Shown in pieces: positions 24,874-33,732 of a stretch of DNA of 64,000 bases. Positions within the stretch are counted from its first letter, which is position 1. Every line of letters starts with the position of its first letter. The notes under the pieces are model-generated. The model made no database searches, was not told the DNA's origin, and worked only from the letters and a program-made list of their open reading frames with translations. The stretch comes from Palleronia aestuarii (GTDB lineage: Bacteria; Pseudomonadota; Alphaproteobacteria; Rhodobacterales; Rhodobacteraceae): positions 348,922-412,921 of the forward strand of contig NZ_QKZL01000002.1 in NCBI RefSeq assembly GCF_003253995.1, given 5' to 3'. The translations under genes were made by a program, and so were the position numbers.

Positions 24874-25509
24874 ATGCGCCCCTACGAGAAGGACCCGGCC
24901 GCGATCTACGCACAGAGCTTCGCCACCGTGCAGGCGGAGGCGCGGCTCGAGCGGTTCTCGCCCGACATGGCGGTCCTCGCCACGCGGCTGATCCATGCCT
25001 GCGGCATGGTGGAGATCGCCGACCGTCTCGCGTTCTCGCCGCGCGCGGCCGAGGCCGGGCGCGCGGCGCTGTCGGCGGGGGCGCCGATCTTCTGCGATTG
25101 CGAGATGGTGGCCGCGGGGATCATCCGCCGCCGTCTGCCTGCGGAGAACGAGGTCGTCGTCACGCTCAACGATCCCGACGTACCCGCCCGGGCGCGGGAG
25201 ATCGGCAATACCCGCTCCGCCGCGGCGGTGGAGTTCTGGGGCGAGCGGCTGGGCGGCGCGGTGGTCGCCGTGGGCAACGCGCCGACGGCGCTCTTCCATC
25301 TCCTCGAGCTTCTCGACGCGGGCGCGCCTCCGCCGGCGATCATCCTGGGCTTCCCGGTGGGCTTTGTCGGCGCGGCGGAGTCGAAGGCGGAGCTTGCCCG
25401 CGATCCGCGCGGCGCGGCCTTCGTGGCGCTGAAGGGGCGGCGCGGCGGGTCGGCGATGGCCGCGGCCGCGGTCAACGCGTTGGCCGCCGGGCTCGGGACC
25501 GACGCATGA
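24874..25509 (+). CDS. cobH: Precorrin-8X methylmutase
   Basis: A 211-residue CobH/CbiC enzyme; it moves the C11 methyl group to C12 to give hydrogenobyrinic acid. Family stretches are the N-terminal PYEKDPAAIYAQSFATV, the catalytic-His region RLIHACGMVEIAD (H42), IFCDCEMVAAGI, GNTRSAAAVEFW and IILGFPVGFVGAAESKAEL. The ATG at 24874 is chosen because it gives the family N-terminus; the frame is open further upstream through His-rich cbiX sequence read in another frame. The stop overlaps cobL by 4 bases. Confidence 0.95.
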   Translation: MRPYEKDPAAIYAQSFATVQAEARLERFSPDMAVLATRLIHACGMVEIADRLAFSPRAAEAGRAALSAGAPIFCDCEMVAAGIIRRRLPAENEVVVTLNDPDVPARAREIGNTRSAAAVEFWGERLGGAVVAVGNAPTALFHLLELLDAGAPPPAIILGFPVGFVGAAESKAELARDPRGAAFVALKGRRGGSAMAAAAVNALAAGLGTDA

Positions 25510-26711
25510 GCGACGCGCCCTGGCTTCATGTCGTCGGGATCGGGGAGGACGGGATGGCGGGGCTTCGTCCCGCCACGCGCGCGGTGGTCGAGGCCGCGGA
25601 GGTGATCGTTGGCGGCGACCGCCACCACCGTCTCTCGGACGCGGTGCACGCGGAGCGGATCGCCTGGCCCTCCCCGTTCGACGCGCTGATCGCGCTTCTG
25701 CGCGCGCAGCGGGGGCGGCGGGTCGTCGTCCTCGCCACCGGCGACCCGCTCTGGTACTCCGTCGGCGCGCGGATCGGCCGGGCGATCCCGCCGTCGCAGA
25801 TCGTCTTCCACCCGCAGCTCTCCGCCTTCCAGCTTGCCGCCGCCCGGATGGGCTGGAGTCTTCCGGACGTGGAGACGCTGACCGTGCACGGCCGTCCGGT
25901 GGAGCAAATGATCCCCTTCATCGTGCCCGGCGCGCGGCTCCTGATCCTGACCACGGGGGCGGAGACGCCCGCCCGCATCGCGGCGTTCCTCACCGAGCGG
26001 GGCTTCGGCGGCTCCGAGATGTCGGTGCTCGCCAACATGGACGGGCCGGCGGAGGCGCGCTTCGACGGCGTGGCGGAAAGCTGGGATCACGAGGTGCCGG
26101 CCTTCAACACGCTCGCCGTGGAATGCGTGGCCGCGGCGGATGCGGCGCTCCTTCCCCGCGTACCGGGGCTTGAGGACGGGCTCTTCCGTCACGACGGGAA
26201 CATGACGAAGCGGGAGGTGCGAGCGGTCACGCTTGCCAAGCTCATGCCGATGCGCGACGCGCTTCTCTGGGATGTGGGCTGCGGCTGCGGATCGGTCGCG
26301 GTCGAATGGATGCGCGCGGCTCCCTCGGCGCGCGCGATCGGGATCGAGCCGCGCGCCGACCGCCGCGCGCTCGCGGCCGAGAACGCGCTCGCACTGGGCG
26401 CGCCCGGGCTCGACCTCGTGGAGGGGCAGGCGCCCGGGGCGCTCGACGGTCTGCCGCCGCCCGATGCAGTGTTTCTCGGCGGTGGCTTGTCGGAGGCGGT
26501 CTTCGACGCCGCCTGGTCCGCGCTTCGTCCCTTGGGCCGTCTCGTGGCCAATGCGGTGACGCTGGAGAGCGAGGCGGTGCTGACCACGCTTCACGCGCGC
26601 AGGGGCGGAGATCTCGCCCGGATCTCCATCGAGCGGGCGGAACCCGTGGGCGGCTATCACGGCTGGCGGCCGATGCGGCCCGTCACGCAATGGAGCCTCG
26701 TGAAGCGATGA
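25506..26711 (+). CDS. cobL: Precorrin-6Y C5,15-methyltransferase (decarboxylating), CbiE-CbiT fusion
   Basis: A 401-residue CobL. The N-terminal CbiE half (residues 1 to about 200) has the tetrapyrrole methylase pattern VVGIGEDGMAGL and VLATGDPLWYSVGARI. The CbiT half has NMTKREVRAV and the SAM-binding loop LLWDVGCGCGSVAVEW. It methylates C5 and C15 and decarboxylates the acetate at C12. Four-base overlaps with cobH and cobI show tight coupling. Confidence 0.95.
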   Translation: MSDAPWLHVVGIGEDGMAGLRPATRAVVEAAEVIVGGDRHHRLSDAVHAERIAWPSPFDALIALLRAQRGRRVVVLATGDPLWYSVGARIGRAIPPSQIVFHPQLSAFQLAAARMGWSLPDVETLTVHGRPVEQMIPFIVPGARLLILTTGAETPARIAAFLTERGFGGSEMSVLANMDGPAEARFDGVAESWDHEVPAFNTLAVECVAAADAALLPRVPGLEDGLFRHDGNMTKREVRAVTLAKLMPMRDALLWDVGCGCGSVAVEWMRAAPSARAIGIEPRADRRALAAENALALGAPGLDLVEGQAPGALDGLPPPDAVFLGGGLSEAVFDAAWSALRPLGRLVANAVTLESEAVLTTLHARRGGDLARISIERAEPVGGYHGWRPMRPVTQWSLVKR

Positions 26712-27412
26712 GGACGGGCGTTCTCTGGGGCGTGGGCGTCGGGCCCGGCGATCCCGATCTCATCACCCGCGGTGCGGCGCGCGCGATCGCGGGGGCGCGC
26801 GTGGTGGCCTATCCCACGCTCGCGGGCGGCTCGAGCTTCGCACGCGCGATCGCCGCCGACCTGATTGCGGACGGTGCGCGCGAGATCGCCATCGACGTGC
26901 CGATGAGCCGCGAGCGCGCGCCGGCGCAGGCGGCCTACGACGACGGCGCGGCGCGGATCGCGGCGGCGCTCGACGAAGGGGAGGACGTCGTCTGCCTCTG
27001 CGAGGGCGATCCGTTCTTCTATGGCTCCTTCATGTATCTCCATGCGCGTCTGAAGGCGCGGTTCGAGATCCGCGTGATCCCCGGCGTCACCTCCGTCTCC
27101 GCCGCCTCGGCGCGCGTGGCCCGCCCGCTCGCGGCCCGCAACGAGCGGGTGACGATCCTGCCGGGCCCGCTCGACGAGGCGGAACTCGCGACGCGGATCG
27201 CGGAGGCCGAGGCCGTGGTGGTGATGAAGCTTGGCCGGCACATGGCCAAGGTCCGGGGCGTGATCGAACGGTTGCACCTGACGGAGCGGGCGATCTACGT
27301 GGAGCGCGCGACGCTCCCCGAGGAGCGGATCCACCCGCTCTCCGAGGCGCCGGAGGTGGCGCCCTATTTCTCCATGATCCTCATCGCGAAGGGAGGCGAT
27401 CCATGGCTCTAG
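26708..27412 (+). CDS. cobI: Precorrin-2 C20-methyltransferase
   Basis: A 234-residue tetrapyrrole methylase (CobI/CbiL). It has the N-terminal SAM loop GVGVGPGDPDLITRGA, the family-specific VVAYPTLAGGSSFA, then CLCEGDPFFYGSFMYLHARL and VIPGVTSVSAASA. It adds the C20 methyl to precorrin-2. The ATG at 26708 overlaps cobL by 4 bases and its end overlaps the CbiG-CobJ start by 10 bases. Confidence 0.93.
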   Translation: MRTGVLWGVGVGPGDPDLITRGAARAIAGARVVAYPTLAGGSSFARAIAADLIADGAREIAIDVPMSRERAPAQAAYDDGAARIAAALDEGEDVVCLCEGDPFFYGSFMYLHARLKARFEIRVIPGVTSVSAASARVARPLAARNERVTILPGPLDEAELATRIAEAEAVVVMKLGRHMAKVRGVIERLHLTERAIYVERATLPEERIHPLSEAPEVAPYFSMILIAKGGDPWL

Positions 27413-29187
27413 ACCCGGTGGTCCTGGCGCTGTCGCGCTCCGGCGAGGCGGTGGCGCACCGTGTCGCGGCGGCCCTGGGCTGCGCCGTGCACGGGCGTAC
27501 GGGACGGGTGGAGCGCGCCGACGCGATGTTCGACAACGCCCTCGACCATGCGCGCGATCTCTTCGCCGCGGGGGTGCCGGTCGTGGGCGTCTGCGCGAGC
27601 GGGATCCTGATCCGTGCGGTGGCGCCGCTCCTGTCGGACAAACGCGCGGAGCCGCCGGTGATCTCCGTGAGCGACGACGGCTCCGTCGTCGTGCCGCTCC
27701 TTGGCGGGCATCGCGGCGCCAACCGGCTCTCCGCGCGGATCGCCGAGGCGCTGGGCGGCCGGGCGGCGGTTACAACGGCGGGCGACGTGGCGCTGGGCGT
27801 CGCGCTCGACGAGCCGCCGGCGGGCTGGGTGCTGGAGACCCCCGAGGTCGCGAAGGACGTGATGGCCCGGCTCCTCTCCGGGGCGGGCGCGCGGGTGGAG
27901 GGCGACGCGCCCTGGCTCGAGACGTTGCCGCGCGGCGAGGGCGTGACGATCGCCTGCTCACCGGCTCCGGAGGCCACGGGCGATCTGGTCTTCCGGCCGC
28001 TCGTGGCATCGCTCGGCGTCGGCTGCTCCCGCGACTGCCCGGCGGACGAACTCGCGGCGCTGGTGGACGAGGTGCTGACTGCGGGGGGGATCGCGGCGGG
28101 CAGCGTTGCGGCGGTCCACAGCGTCGATCTGAAGGCCGACGAGGGCGCGATGCTGGCCCTCGCGCGACGGCTCGACCTTCCGTTCCGGCTTTTCACCCCC
28201 GCAGAGCTCGAGATGGAGACGCCGCGCTGCGCGACGCGGTCGGACGTGGTGATGGCCGAGATCGGCTGTCACGGCGTCGCGGAGAACGCGGCGCTCGCCG
28301 GTGCGGGGCCGGACGGGTGGCTCCTCGTGGAGAAGCGCAAGACGGCGCACGCGACGGCGGCCCTCGCCCTCGCCCCCGCGCCGATCGAGACGCTTGCGGG
28401 ACGCGCCCGCGGGCGGCTCTCCATCGTCGGGATCGGGCCGGGGCAGGCGAGCTGGCGGACGCCCGAATGCTCCCGCCTCGTGGCCGAGGCGGAGGTGTTG
28501 GTGGGCTACGGGCTCTATATCGACCTTCTCGGACCGCTCGCGCACGGCAAGGCGCGGCACGACTTCCCGCTCGGCGGCGAGGAGGATCGCTGCCGCCACG
28601 CACTAGAGCTCGCGGGGGAGGGGCAGAACGTCGCGCTCGTCTGCTCCGGCGATGCGGGGATCTACGCGATGGGAGCGCTGGTCTACGAGCTTCTGGGCCG
28701 GGACGAGAAGGGCGTGTCGGAGGCGGCGCGGCGGGTCGAGGTCATCTCCGCACCCGGCATCTCCGCGCTGCAGGCGGCCGCCGCGCGGGCGGGCGCACCG
28801 CTGGGCCACGATTTCTGCGCGATCTCTCTCTCCGATCTGCTGACCCCGCGAGAGGACATCGTCTCGCGCCTCCACGCGGCTGCGGCCGGCGATTTCGTCA
28901 TTGCCTTCTACAACCCCGTCTCGAAGCGGAGGCGCACGCTTCTGGCCGAGGCGCGGGACATCCTGCTCGCGCAGCGGGGGCCGGAGACGCCGGTCCTCCT
29001 CGCCGCATCGCTCGGGCGGCCGGAGGAGAATGTGGTCTTCCGCAGGCTCGCCGATCTGGAGGTGGACGAGGTCGACATGCTGACCGTGGTGATCGTGGGA
29101 TCGTCGCAATCGCGCATGGTCGCGCGGGGCGAGGGGCCGCGGATGTACACACCGCGCGGTTACGCGCGCAAGGTCGGGCTGGCGTGA
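27403..29187 (+). CDS. cobJ: CbiG-CobJ fusion: cobalamin biosynthesis protein CbiG / precorrin-3B C17-methyltransferase
   Basis: A 594-residue two-enzyme fusion. Residues 1 to about 335 are a complete CbiG: N-terminal segment ISVSDDGSVVVPLLGGHRGA, a middle part, and the CbiG/CobE C-terminal segment LGVGCSRDCPADELAALVDE. Residues from about 345 are CobJ, with the SAM loop RLSIVGIGPGQASWRTPE, NVALVCSGDAGIYAMGALV, VISAPGISALQAAAARAGAP and DFVIAFYNPVSKRR. CobJ contracts the ring and methylates C17; CbiG opens the delta-lactone in the anaerobic route. A full-length CbiG rather than just CobE is notable beside the late-insertion gene cobN. Confidence 0.92.
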   Translation: MALDPVVLALSRSGEAVAHRVAAALGCAVHGRTGRVERADAMFDNALDHARDLFAAGVPVVGVCASGILIRAVAPLLSDKRAEPPVISVSDDGSVVVPLLGGHRGANRLSARIAEALGGRAAVTTAGDVALGVALDEPPAGWVLETPEVAKDVMARLLSGAGARVEGDAPWLETLPRGEGVTIACSPAPEATGDLVFRPLVASLGVGCSRDCPADELAALVDEVLTAGGIAAGSVAAVHSVDLKADEGAMLALARRLDLPFRLFTPAELEMETPRCATRSDVVMAEIGCHGVAENAALAGAGPDGWLLVEKRKTAHATAALALAPAPIETLAGRARGRLSIVGIGPGQASWRTPECSRLVAEAEVLVGYGLYIDLLGPLAHGKARHDFPLGGEEDRCRHALELAGEGQNVALVCSGDAGIYAMGALVYELLGRDEKGVSEAARRVEVISAPGISALQAAAARAGAPLGHDFCAISLSDLLTPREDIVSRLHAAAAGDFVIAFYNPVSKRRRTLLAEARDILLAQRGPETPVLLAASLGRPEENVVFRRLADLEVDEVDMLTVVIVGSSQSRMVARGEGPRMYTPRGYARKVGLA

Positions 29188-29196
29188 TCGGGCGGA

Positions 29197-29211
29197 GCGG
29201 GCTCTGCCCGC
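29197..29211. other. Hairpin between cobJ and cobM
   Basis: GCGGGC-TCT-GCCCGC, a perfect 6-bp stem with a 3-base loop, in the only sizeable gap (70 bases) of the downstream operon. Without a U-tract it is more likely a processing or pausing element than a terminator. Confidence 0.4.
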
Positions 29212-29257
29212 ACGACATCGTTTTCGCCCGGCTTCGCCGTCGGGAAGGGAGGGACGG

Positions 29258-30025
29258 ATGAAGGTTTGGTTCATCGGGGCGGGTCCGGGGGATCCGGAAC
29301 TCCTTACTCTGAAGGCGCAGCGGCTCATCCGCGCCTGCCCGGTCTGCCTCTATGCCGGATCGCTCGTGCCCGCGGCGGTGGTGGCCGAGGCGCCGGACGG
29401 GGCACGGGTGATGGACACGGCGTCCATGACGCTCGACGAGACCCATGCCGAGATCGTCGCGGCGCGGGATCGGGGCGATGACGTGGCGCGGGTCCATTCC
29501 GGCGACCCCTCGCTCTACGGCGCGATCGCGGAGCAGATCCGACGGCTTCGCGCGGAGGGGATCGACTACGAGATCGTGCCGGGCGTGCCGGCCTATGCCG
29601 CCGCCGCCGCCGCGCTGGGCCAAGAGCTGACCGTGCCGGAAGTGGCGCAGTCGATCGTGCTGACGCGGGTGGCGATGAAATCGACCGGCATGCCGCCGGG
29701 AGAGACGCTCGAGAACTTCGCGCGAACCGGCGCAACGCTCGCCATCCATCTCGGGATTCGGGCGTTGCGCGAGATCGAACGGGTGCTGATCCCGCATTAC
29801 GGTGCCGATTGTCCCGTGATCGTGGCCTATCGCGCCTCCTGGCCGGATCAGATGATCCTGCGCGGCACGCTTTCCGATATCCGCGAGAAGGTGCGGGCGG
29901 CGAAGATCACGCGCACCGCGCTGATCCTCGTGGGGCCCGCGTTGCAGGCGGATCTCGACTTCCGGGAATCGGCTCTCTACGACCCGGCGATCCCGCATGT
30001 CCTCAGGCCGCGCGCCGCACGCTGA
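29258..30025 (+). CDS. cobM: Precorrin-4 C11-methyltransferase
   Basis: A 255-residue CobM/CbiF. Signature stretches are the N-terminal VWFIGAGPGDPELLTLKA, CLYAGSLVP, VARVHSGDPSLYGAIAEQI and VPGVPAYAAAAAALGQELT. It also has LTRVAMKSTGMPPGE, VIVAYRASWPDQ and the C-terminal SALYDPAIPHVLR. It methylates C11 of precorrin-4. A good ribosome binding site (GGGAGGGAC) precedes the ATG. It is the last cobalamin gene of the plus-strand run. Confidence 0.96.
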   Translation: MKVWFIGAGPGDPELLTLKAQRLIRACPVCLYAGSLVPAAVVAEAPDGARVMDTASMTLDETHAEIVAARDRGDDVARVHSGDPSLYGAIAEQIRRLRAEGIDYEIVPGVPAYAAAAAALGQELTVPEVAQSIVLTRVAMKSTGMPPGETLENFARTGATLAIHLGIRALREIERVLIPHYGADCPVIVAYRASWPDQMILRGTLSDIREKVRAAKITRTALILVGPALQADLDFRESALYDPAIPHVLRPRAAR

Positions 30026-30117
30026 TCGGTTCGACCGGCTCACCGAATTGCGACCGCCGCCAGCTTGACGGACGGGGGCGAATGCGCCTCCATGGGGACG
30101 AACTGCGGGAGGATGCG

Positions 30118-30477
30118 ATGGCGGCCGATCTTACCGACGACGTGCGGATGGCCTGCATTGCGGTCGGACCCGGACGTGCGGACCCGTCGGTCACGCTGCG
30201 CTCCGGCGGCCGGGACTTCCCCGTGCTCAGGATGTGGCCCGACGGCTTTTCGGTCGATGCAGGGGATGCGGTCGCGCTCCGCGGCCGGGTCGAGGTATTT
30301 TCGGGCGCGGAGTTCATCGGCCGCGGCCTTGCCGTCGCGACGGAGGCGACGGCGGGCGAGCAACGCTTCACTTTCAAGGAATTTAGCCTTGCCCGCAGCC
30401 TTCCGCCGCGTGACTTCGTCGTGGACGACGACCTGCCGCCTCCGAATCCGACCGCGCGTTCGCGGCCGGTACTCTAG
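30118..30477 (+). CDS. Conserved hypothetical, small PilZ-like beta protein
   Basis: A 119-residue protein from the ATG at 30118, preceded by GGGAGGA; an ATG at 30082 would add 12 residues. Alternating hydrophobic strands (VTLRSGGRDFPVLRMWPDGF; RGRVEVFSGAEFIGRGLAVAT) and the ending RFTFKEFSLARSLPPRDFV suggest a small beta-barrel. It reminds me of uncharacterised roseobacter proteins sometimes called PilZ-like, but the Arg-rich c-di-GMP motif is absent. It is independent of cobM, 92 bases upstream. Confidence 0.6.
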   Translation: MAADLTDDVRMACIAVGPGRADPSVTLRSGGRDFPVLRMWPDGFSVDAGDAVALRGRVEVFSGAEFIGRGLAVATEATAGEQRFTFKEFSLARSLPPRDFVVDDDLPPPNPTARSRPVL

Positions 30478-30495
30478 GCTTAAAGTGGCGCGCGT

Positions 30496-31725
30496 TCAGG
30501 CGGCCTTCTTGACGCGGCCCCCGGACCGCCGGCGCTGCGGCCGGCGCCGGGCCCCGGGCTTGCCCTTGCCGGGCTTCGCGCTCGACGGCGCAGCCTCCGC
30601 CCAGGGCGCGCCGGAGCCGACCTCGAGCTTCGATTTCAGCACCTTCTCGATGTCGCGCAGATAGGCCATCTCGTCGGGAGCGCAGAAGGCGAGCGCGCGG
30701 CCGGAGCGTCCGGCGCGCGCAGTACGGCCGATGCGGTGCACGTAGTTCTCCGCAACGTTCGGCAGGTCGTAATTGTAGACGAATTCGACCTCCGGGATGT
30801 CGATTCCGCGCGCGGCGACATCGGTCGCGACGAGCGTTTTGATGGCGCCTGACTTGAAGCCCTCGATGGCGCGGTCGCGCTGGCCCTGGCTCTTGTTGCC
30901 ATGGATCGAGGCGGTGTCGAAGCCCGCCCGGTCGAGCTGCTTCATCAGCCGCTCCGCCCCGTGCTTCGTCCGTGCGAAGACGAGGGCGCGATCCGCCTTG
31001 TGGGAGGAGAGATGCTCGATCAGGAGCTCCTGCTTGCCCTCCTTGGCGACGAAATGGACCTCCTGCGCGACGTTGTCGGCGGCCTTGCCAGGGCGCGAGA
31101 CCTCCACGCGGACCGGATCGGTGAGATAGCTTGCCGCGATCTCGGCCATGAGCTTCGGCATGGTGGCCGAGAAGAGCATCGTCTGCCGCTCGGGCGCGAG
31201 AAGGGGCGCGATCCGGCGCAGCGCGTGGATGAAGCCCATGTCGAGCATCTGGTCGGCCTCGTCGAGGACGAGGAAGCGGGTTTCGTCGAGCCTGACGGCG
31301 CGCCGCTCGATGAGGTCGATGAGGCGGCCCGGCGTGGCCACCAGCAAATCGACGCCGCGCTCGAGGCGGCCGATCTGGCGGTTGATCGAGACGCCGCCCA
31401 CGACGATCGCGACCGACAGGTGCGAGCCGCCGACATAGGAGCGCAGGTTCTCCGCGATCTGGTTGGCGAGTTCACGCGTGGGGGCGAGGATCAGGCCGCG
31501 CGCGGTTTTCGGCGCGGGCTTCGTTCCCTCGGTGACGAGCGCGTGGATGAGGGGCAGGCCGAAGGCCGCGGTCTTGCCGGTGCCGGTCTGGGCGAGGCCC
31601 ATGACGTCGCGGCCGTTCATCGCGTGCGGGATCGCCTGCGTCTGGATGGGTGTGGGATCGGTGATGCCCTGTTCCTTGAGGCGGGCCACGATCTTGGGCG
31701 CGAGGCCCAGCATGTCGAAATCCAT
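30496..31725 (-). CDS. DEAD-box RNA helicase, RhlE-like
   Basis: A 409-residue ATP-dependent RNA helicase from the ATG at 31725 (AAGGACA ribosome binding site). Motifs in order are the Q motif region GITDPTPIQTQAIP, I AQTGTGKT, Ia PTRELA, GG, TPGR, II DEAD, III SAT, and VI HRIGRTARAGR. The C-terminus is a basic tail (RRRPQRRRSGG) like those that give RhlE-type helicases RNA affinity. A putative promoter lies about 200 bases upstream, leaving a long leader, as is common for cold-regulated helicases. Confidence 0.93.
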   Translation of the reverse strand: MDFDMLGLAPKIVARLKEQGITDPTPIQTQAIPHAMNGRDVMGLAQTGTGKTAAFGLPLIHALVTEGTKPAPKTARGLILAPTRELANQIAENLRSYVGGSHLSVAIVVGGVSINRQIGRLERGVDLLVATPGRLIDLIERRAVRLDETRFLVLDEADQMLDMGFIHALRRIAPLLAPERQTMLFSATMPKLMAEIAASYLTDPVRVEVSRPGKAADNVAQEVHFVAKEGKQELLIEHLSSHKADRALVFARTKHGAERLMKQLDRAGFDTASIHGNKSQGQRDRAIEGFKSGAIKTLVATDVAARGIDIPEVEFVYNYDLPNVAENYVHRIGRTARAGRSGRALAFCAPDEMAYLRDIEKVLKSKLEVGSGAPWAEAAPSSAKPGKGKPGARRRPQRRRSGGRVKKAA

Positions 31726-31927
31726 GAAATGTCCTTGAATCGGATCGGCCGGCACGCATCGGGCGCGCCGGAACGGTGTCGGGGCGCACAATGCCTGACC
31801 GGGGGCCACATTGCCCGTCGGCCGTCAAGGCGCTGGCCTCCCCGCGTGATCTGGGAAACTTTCGCGCCGATCTCTCGGGGCCCTCAGGCCCATCTGCTCA
31901 CGCGGCAGGGATCGACGTCTCTAGGGC

Positions 31928-31956
31928 CATATCGGGCTTCGCGGCCCGTGTGTCAA
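31928..31956 (-). promoter_or_regulatory. Candidate promoter for the DEAD-box helicase
   Basis: On the minus strand a perfect TTGACA (31956-31951), a 17-base spacer, then GATATG (31933-31928). Transcription would begin near 31921, about 195 bases before the helicase ATG. The gap of 227 bases (31726-31952) shows no gene. Confidence 0.5.
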
Positions 31957-32432
31957 GCGACGACGGGGCGGCGGAACGTGACGCTCGTGGGCCGGGTGTA
32001 GCCCGGATGTGTCGTCTCCTCGAACCGCTCGAAGCCCATGGCGCGGAAGCGGTCGTGGTTCTCCGTAAGCTCGATCCGCGTCTGGAGCTCAATCATGTCG
32101 AGGCCGTGGTCGCGGGCGATCCTGTCGGCCCGGTCGAGAACGAGGCGCAGCATGCCGCGGCCGCGGCAATCCGGCGCGACCGCGATCTTGCTGAGATAGA
32201 GGATGGGTGGTCGTGGCGCACAGAAGGCGCAGACCACGGGCCGTCCGCCATCGCGCCCGAGAAGAAGGATCTCGGATCGGGCCTTCTGCGCGAGCGAGGT
32301 GGGCGTCAGGCGGTTCAGCGAGGAGGGCGGATCGATGCGGCCCTCCATGTAGGAGAAGGCCCCCGTAAGGAGCTTGTGGAGTCCCGTCCAATCATCGAAA
32401 TCGGGCGGTGCGGGGGCGATCCGGACCGTCAT
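31953..32432 (-). CDS. GNAT family N-acetyltransferase
   Basis: A 159-residue protein with the GNAT core ILYLSKIAVAPDCRGRGMLRLVLDRADRIARDHG (first part is the strand, RGRGM the acetyl-CoA loop) and the following RFRAMGFERFEETTHPGYTRPT. The ATG at 32432 overlaps the upstream lyase stop by 4 bases, so the two are coupled. Substrate unknown; cotranscription with a C-S lyase suggests an amino-acid-like substrate but does not show it. Confidence 0.88.
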   Translation of the reverse strand: MTVRIAPAPPDFDDWTGLHKLLTGAFSYMEGRIDPPSSLNRLTPTSLAQKARSEILLLGRDGGRPVVCAFCAPRPPILYLSKIAVAPDCRGRGMLRLVLDRADRIARDHGLDMIELQTRIELTENHDRFRAMGFERFEETTHPGYTRPTSVTFRRPVVA

Positions 32433-33598
32433 TGCAGGTCTGCGAAGGCCCGCTGCATGCGCTCGACCGCCTCTTCCACGCGTGCGCGCTGGGTTGCGAT
32501 GTTGAACCGCAGGAAGGTCTCGCCGCCCTTGCCGAACGTGGGGCCGTGATTGACGGCGATCTTCGCCTCCTGCTCGACACGGTGGGTGAATTCCGGTCGC
32601 TCCATGCCGGTGCCGGAGAAATCGACCCAGCTCAGATACGTGGCCTCGAGCGGCATCGAGCGCAGCCCCGGGATCGCGTTCACGCCCGCGTCGAAGACCG
32701 CCCGGTTCCCCTCGAGATAGGTCATGAGGTCGTCCACCCAGTCTGCGCCCTCGGGCGAGTAGGCAGCGGTCGCCATGTGGAGGCCGAAGGAATTGGGCGA
32801 AAGACCGAGCGCCGCCATCCGCGTCGCGAAGCGCTTGTGCAACTCGGGGTCGGAAATGACCACATTGCCGATATGGCTCCCGGCGATGTTGAACGTCTTG
32901 GTGGTGGCGGTCATCATCACCAGGCGGTCTTCTATCCCCTCGATATTGGCCATCGGGACATGCGTGCCGCCCGGGAAGACGAGGTCGTGGTGGATCTCGT
33001 CGGAGACCAGGATGAGATCGTGGCGCCGGGCGAAATCGGCGACCGCCTCGAGTTCCGCCCGCGTCCAGACGCGGCCGCCGGGATTGTGCGGGGAACAGAG
33101 CACGAGCATCTTTTCCGACCCGGTCATCTGCGCGTCCCACGCCTCCAGATCGAGCGCGTAGCGGCCGTCGACGACGGGCATCTCGCACTCGACCACCTGC
33201 CTGTCCGCGGCTTTTATGACGCGGGCGAAGGCGTGGTAGACCGGCGTGAAGAGCACGATCCCGTCGCCCGGCTCGGTGAAGGCGTCGACGCACATCGCGG
33301 TGCCGTTGACGAGGCCGTGGGTGGTGAAGATATGGGCGGGGTTGACGGTCCAGCCGTGGCGCGTCTCCATCCAGGAGACGATCGCCGACTTGTAGGCGCC
33401 GTCATCCCCGAAATAGCCGTAGATGCCGTGATCGGCCATGTCACGGACGGCGCGCTGCACGCAATCGGGCGCGGGGAAATCCATGTCGGCGACCCACATG
33501 GCGAGGCCATCCTCGGCCGGAACCTTGTAGATCGGCTCCATCATGTCCCATTTCACGCAATGGGTGCCGCGGCGATCGATGATCTCGTCAAAACTCAT
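32429..33598 (-). CDS. MalY/PatB family PLP-dependent cystathionine beta-lyase
   Basis: A 389-residue fold-type I PLP enzyme of the MalY/PatB C-S lyase group. Characteristic stretches are the N-terminal DRRGTHCVKWD, AMWVADMDFPAP, the PLP-phosphate and Asn region VLCSPHNPGGRVWTRAEL, LVSDEIHHDLVFPGGTHVPM with the Asp/Tyr-equivalent positions, and the Schiff-base Lys in TATTKTFNIAGSHIGNVVI. It would cleave cystathionine or related thioethers to ammonia, pyruvate and a thiol. It forms a two-gene unit with the GNAT gene and is divergent from def. Confidence 0.92.
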   Translation of the reverse strand: MSFDEIIDRRGTHCVKWDMMEPIYKVPAEDGLAMWVADMDFPAPDCVQRAVRDMADHGIYGYFGDDGAYKSAIVSWMETRHGWTVNPAHIFTTHGLVNGTAMCVDAFTEPGDGIVLFTPVYHAFARVIKAADRQVVECEMPVVDGRYALDLEAWDAQMTGSEKMLVLCSPHNPGGRVWTRAELEAVADFARRHDLILVSDEIHHDLVFPGGTHVPMANIEGIEDRLVMMTATTKTFNIAGSHIGNVVISDPELHKRFATRMAALGLSPNSFGLHMATAAYSPEGADWVDDLMTYLEGNRAVFDAGVNAIPGLRSMPLEATYLSWVDFSGTGMERPEFTHRVEQEAKIAVNHGPTFGKGGETFLRFNIATQRARVEEAVERMQRAFADLQ

Positions 33599-33732
33599 GG
33601 GGGACTCCTGTGGATTGCGCGGAAGAGTGTCAGAACGAGGATCGAGCTCAAGCGAAAAGCGGTACCCCGGATCGCGTGCCTGTCCGCTCCTCTCCCTTGC
33701 CCGAATTGACCTTCACGTTTATCTGGGCCCGC

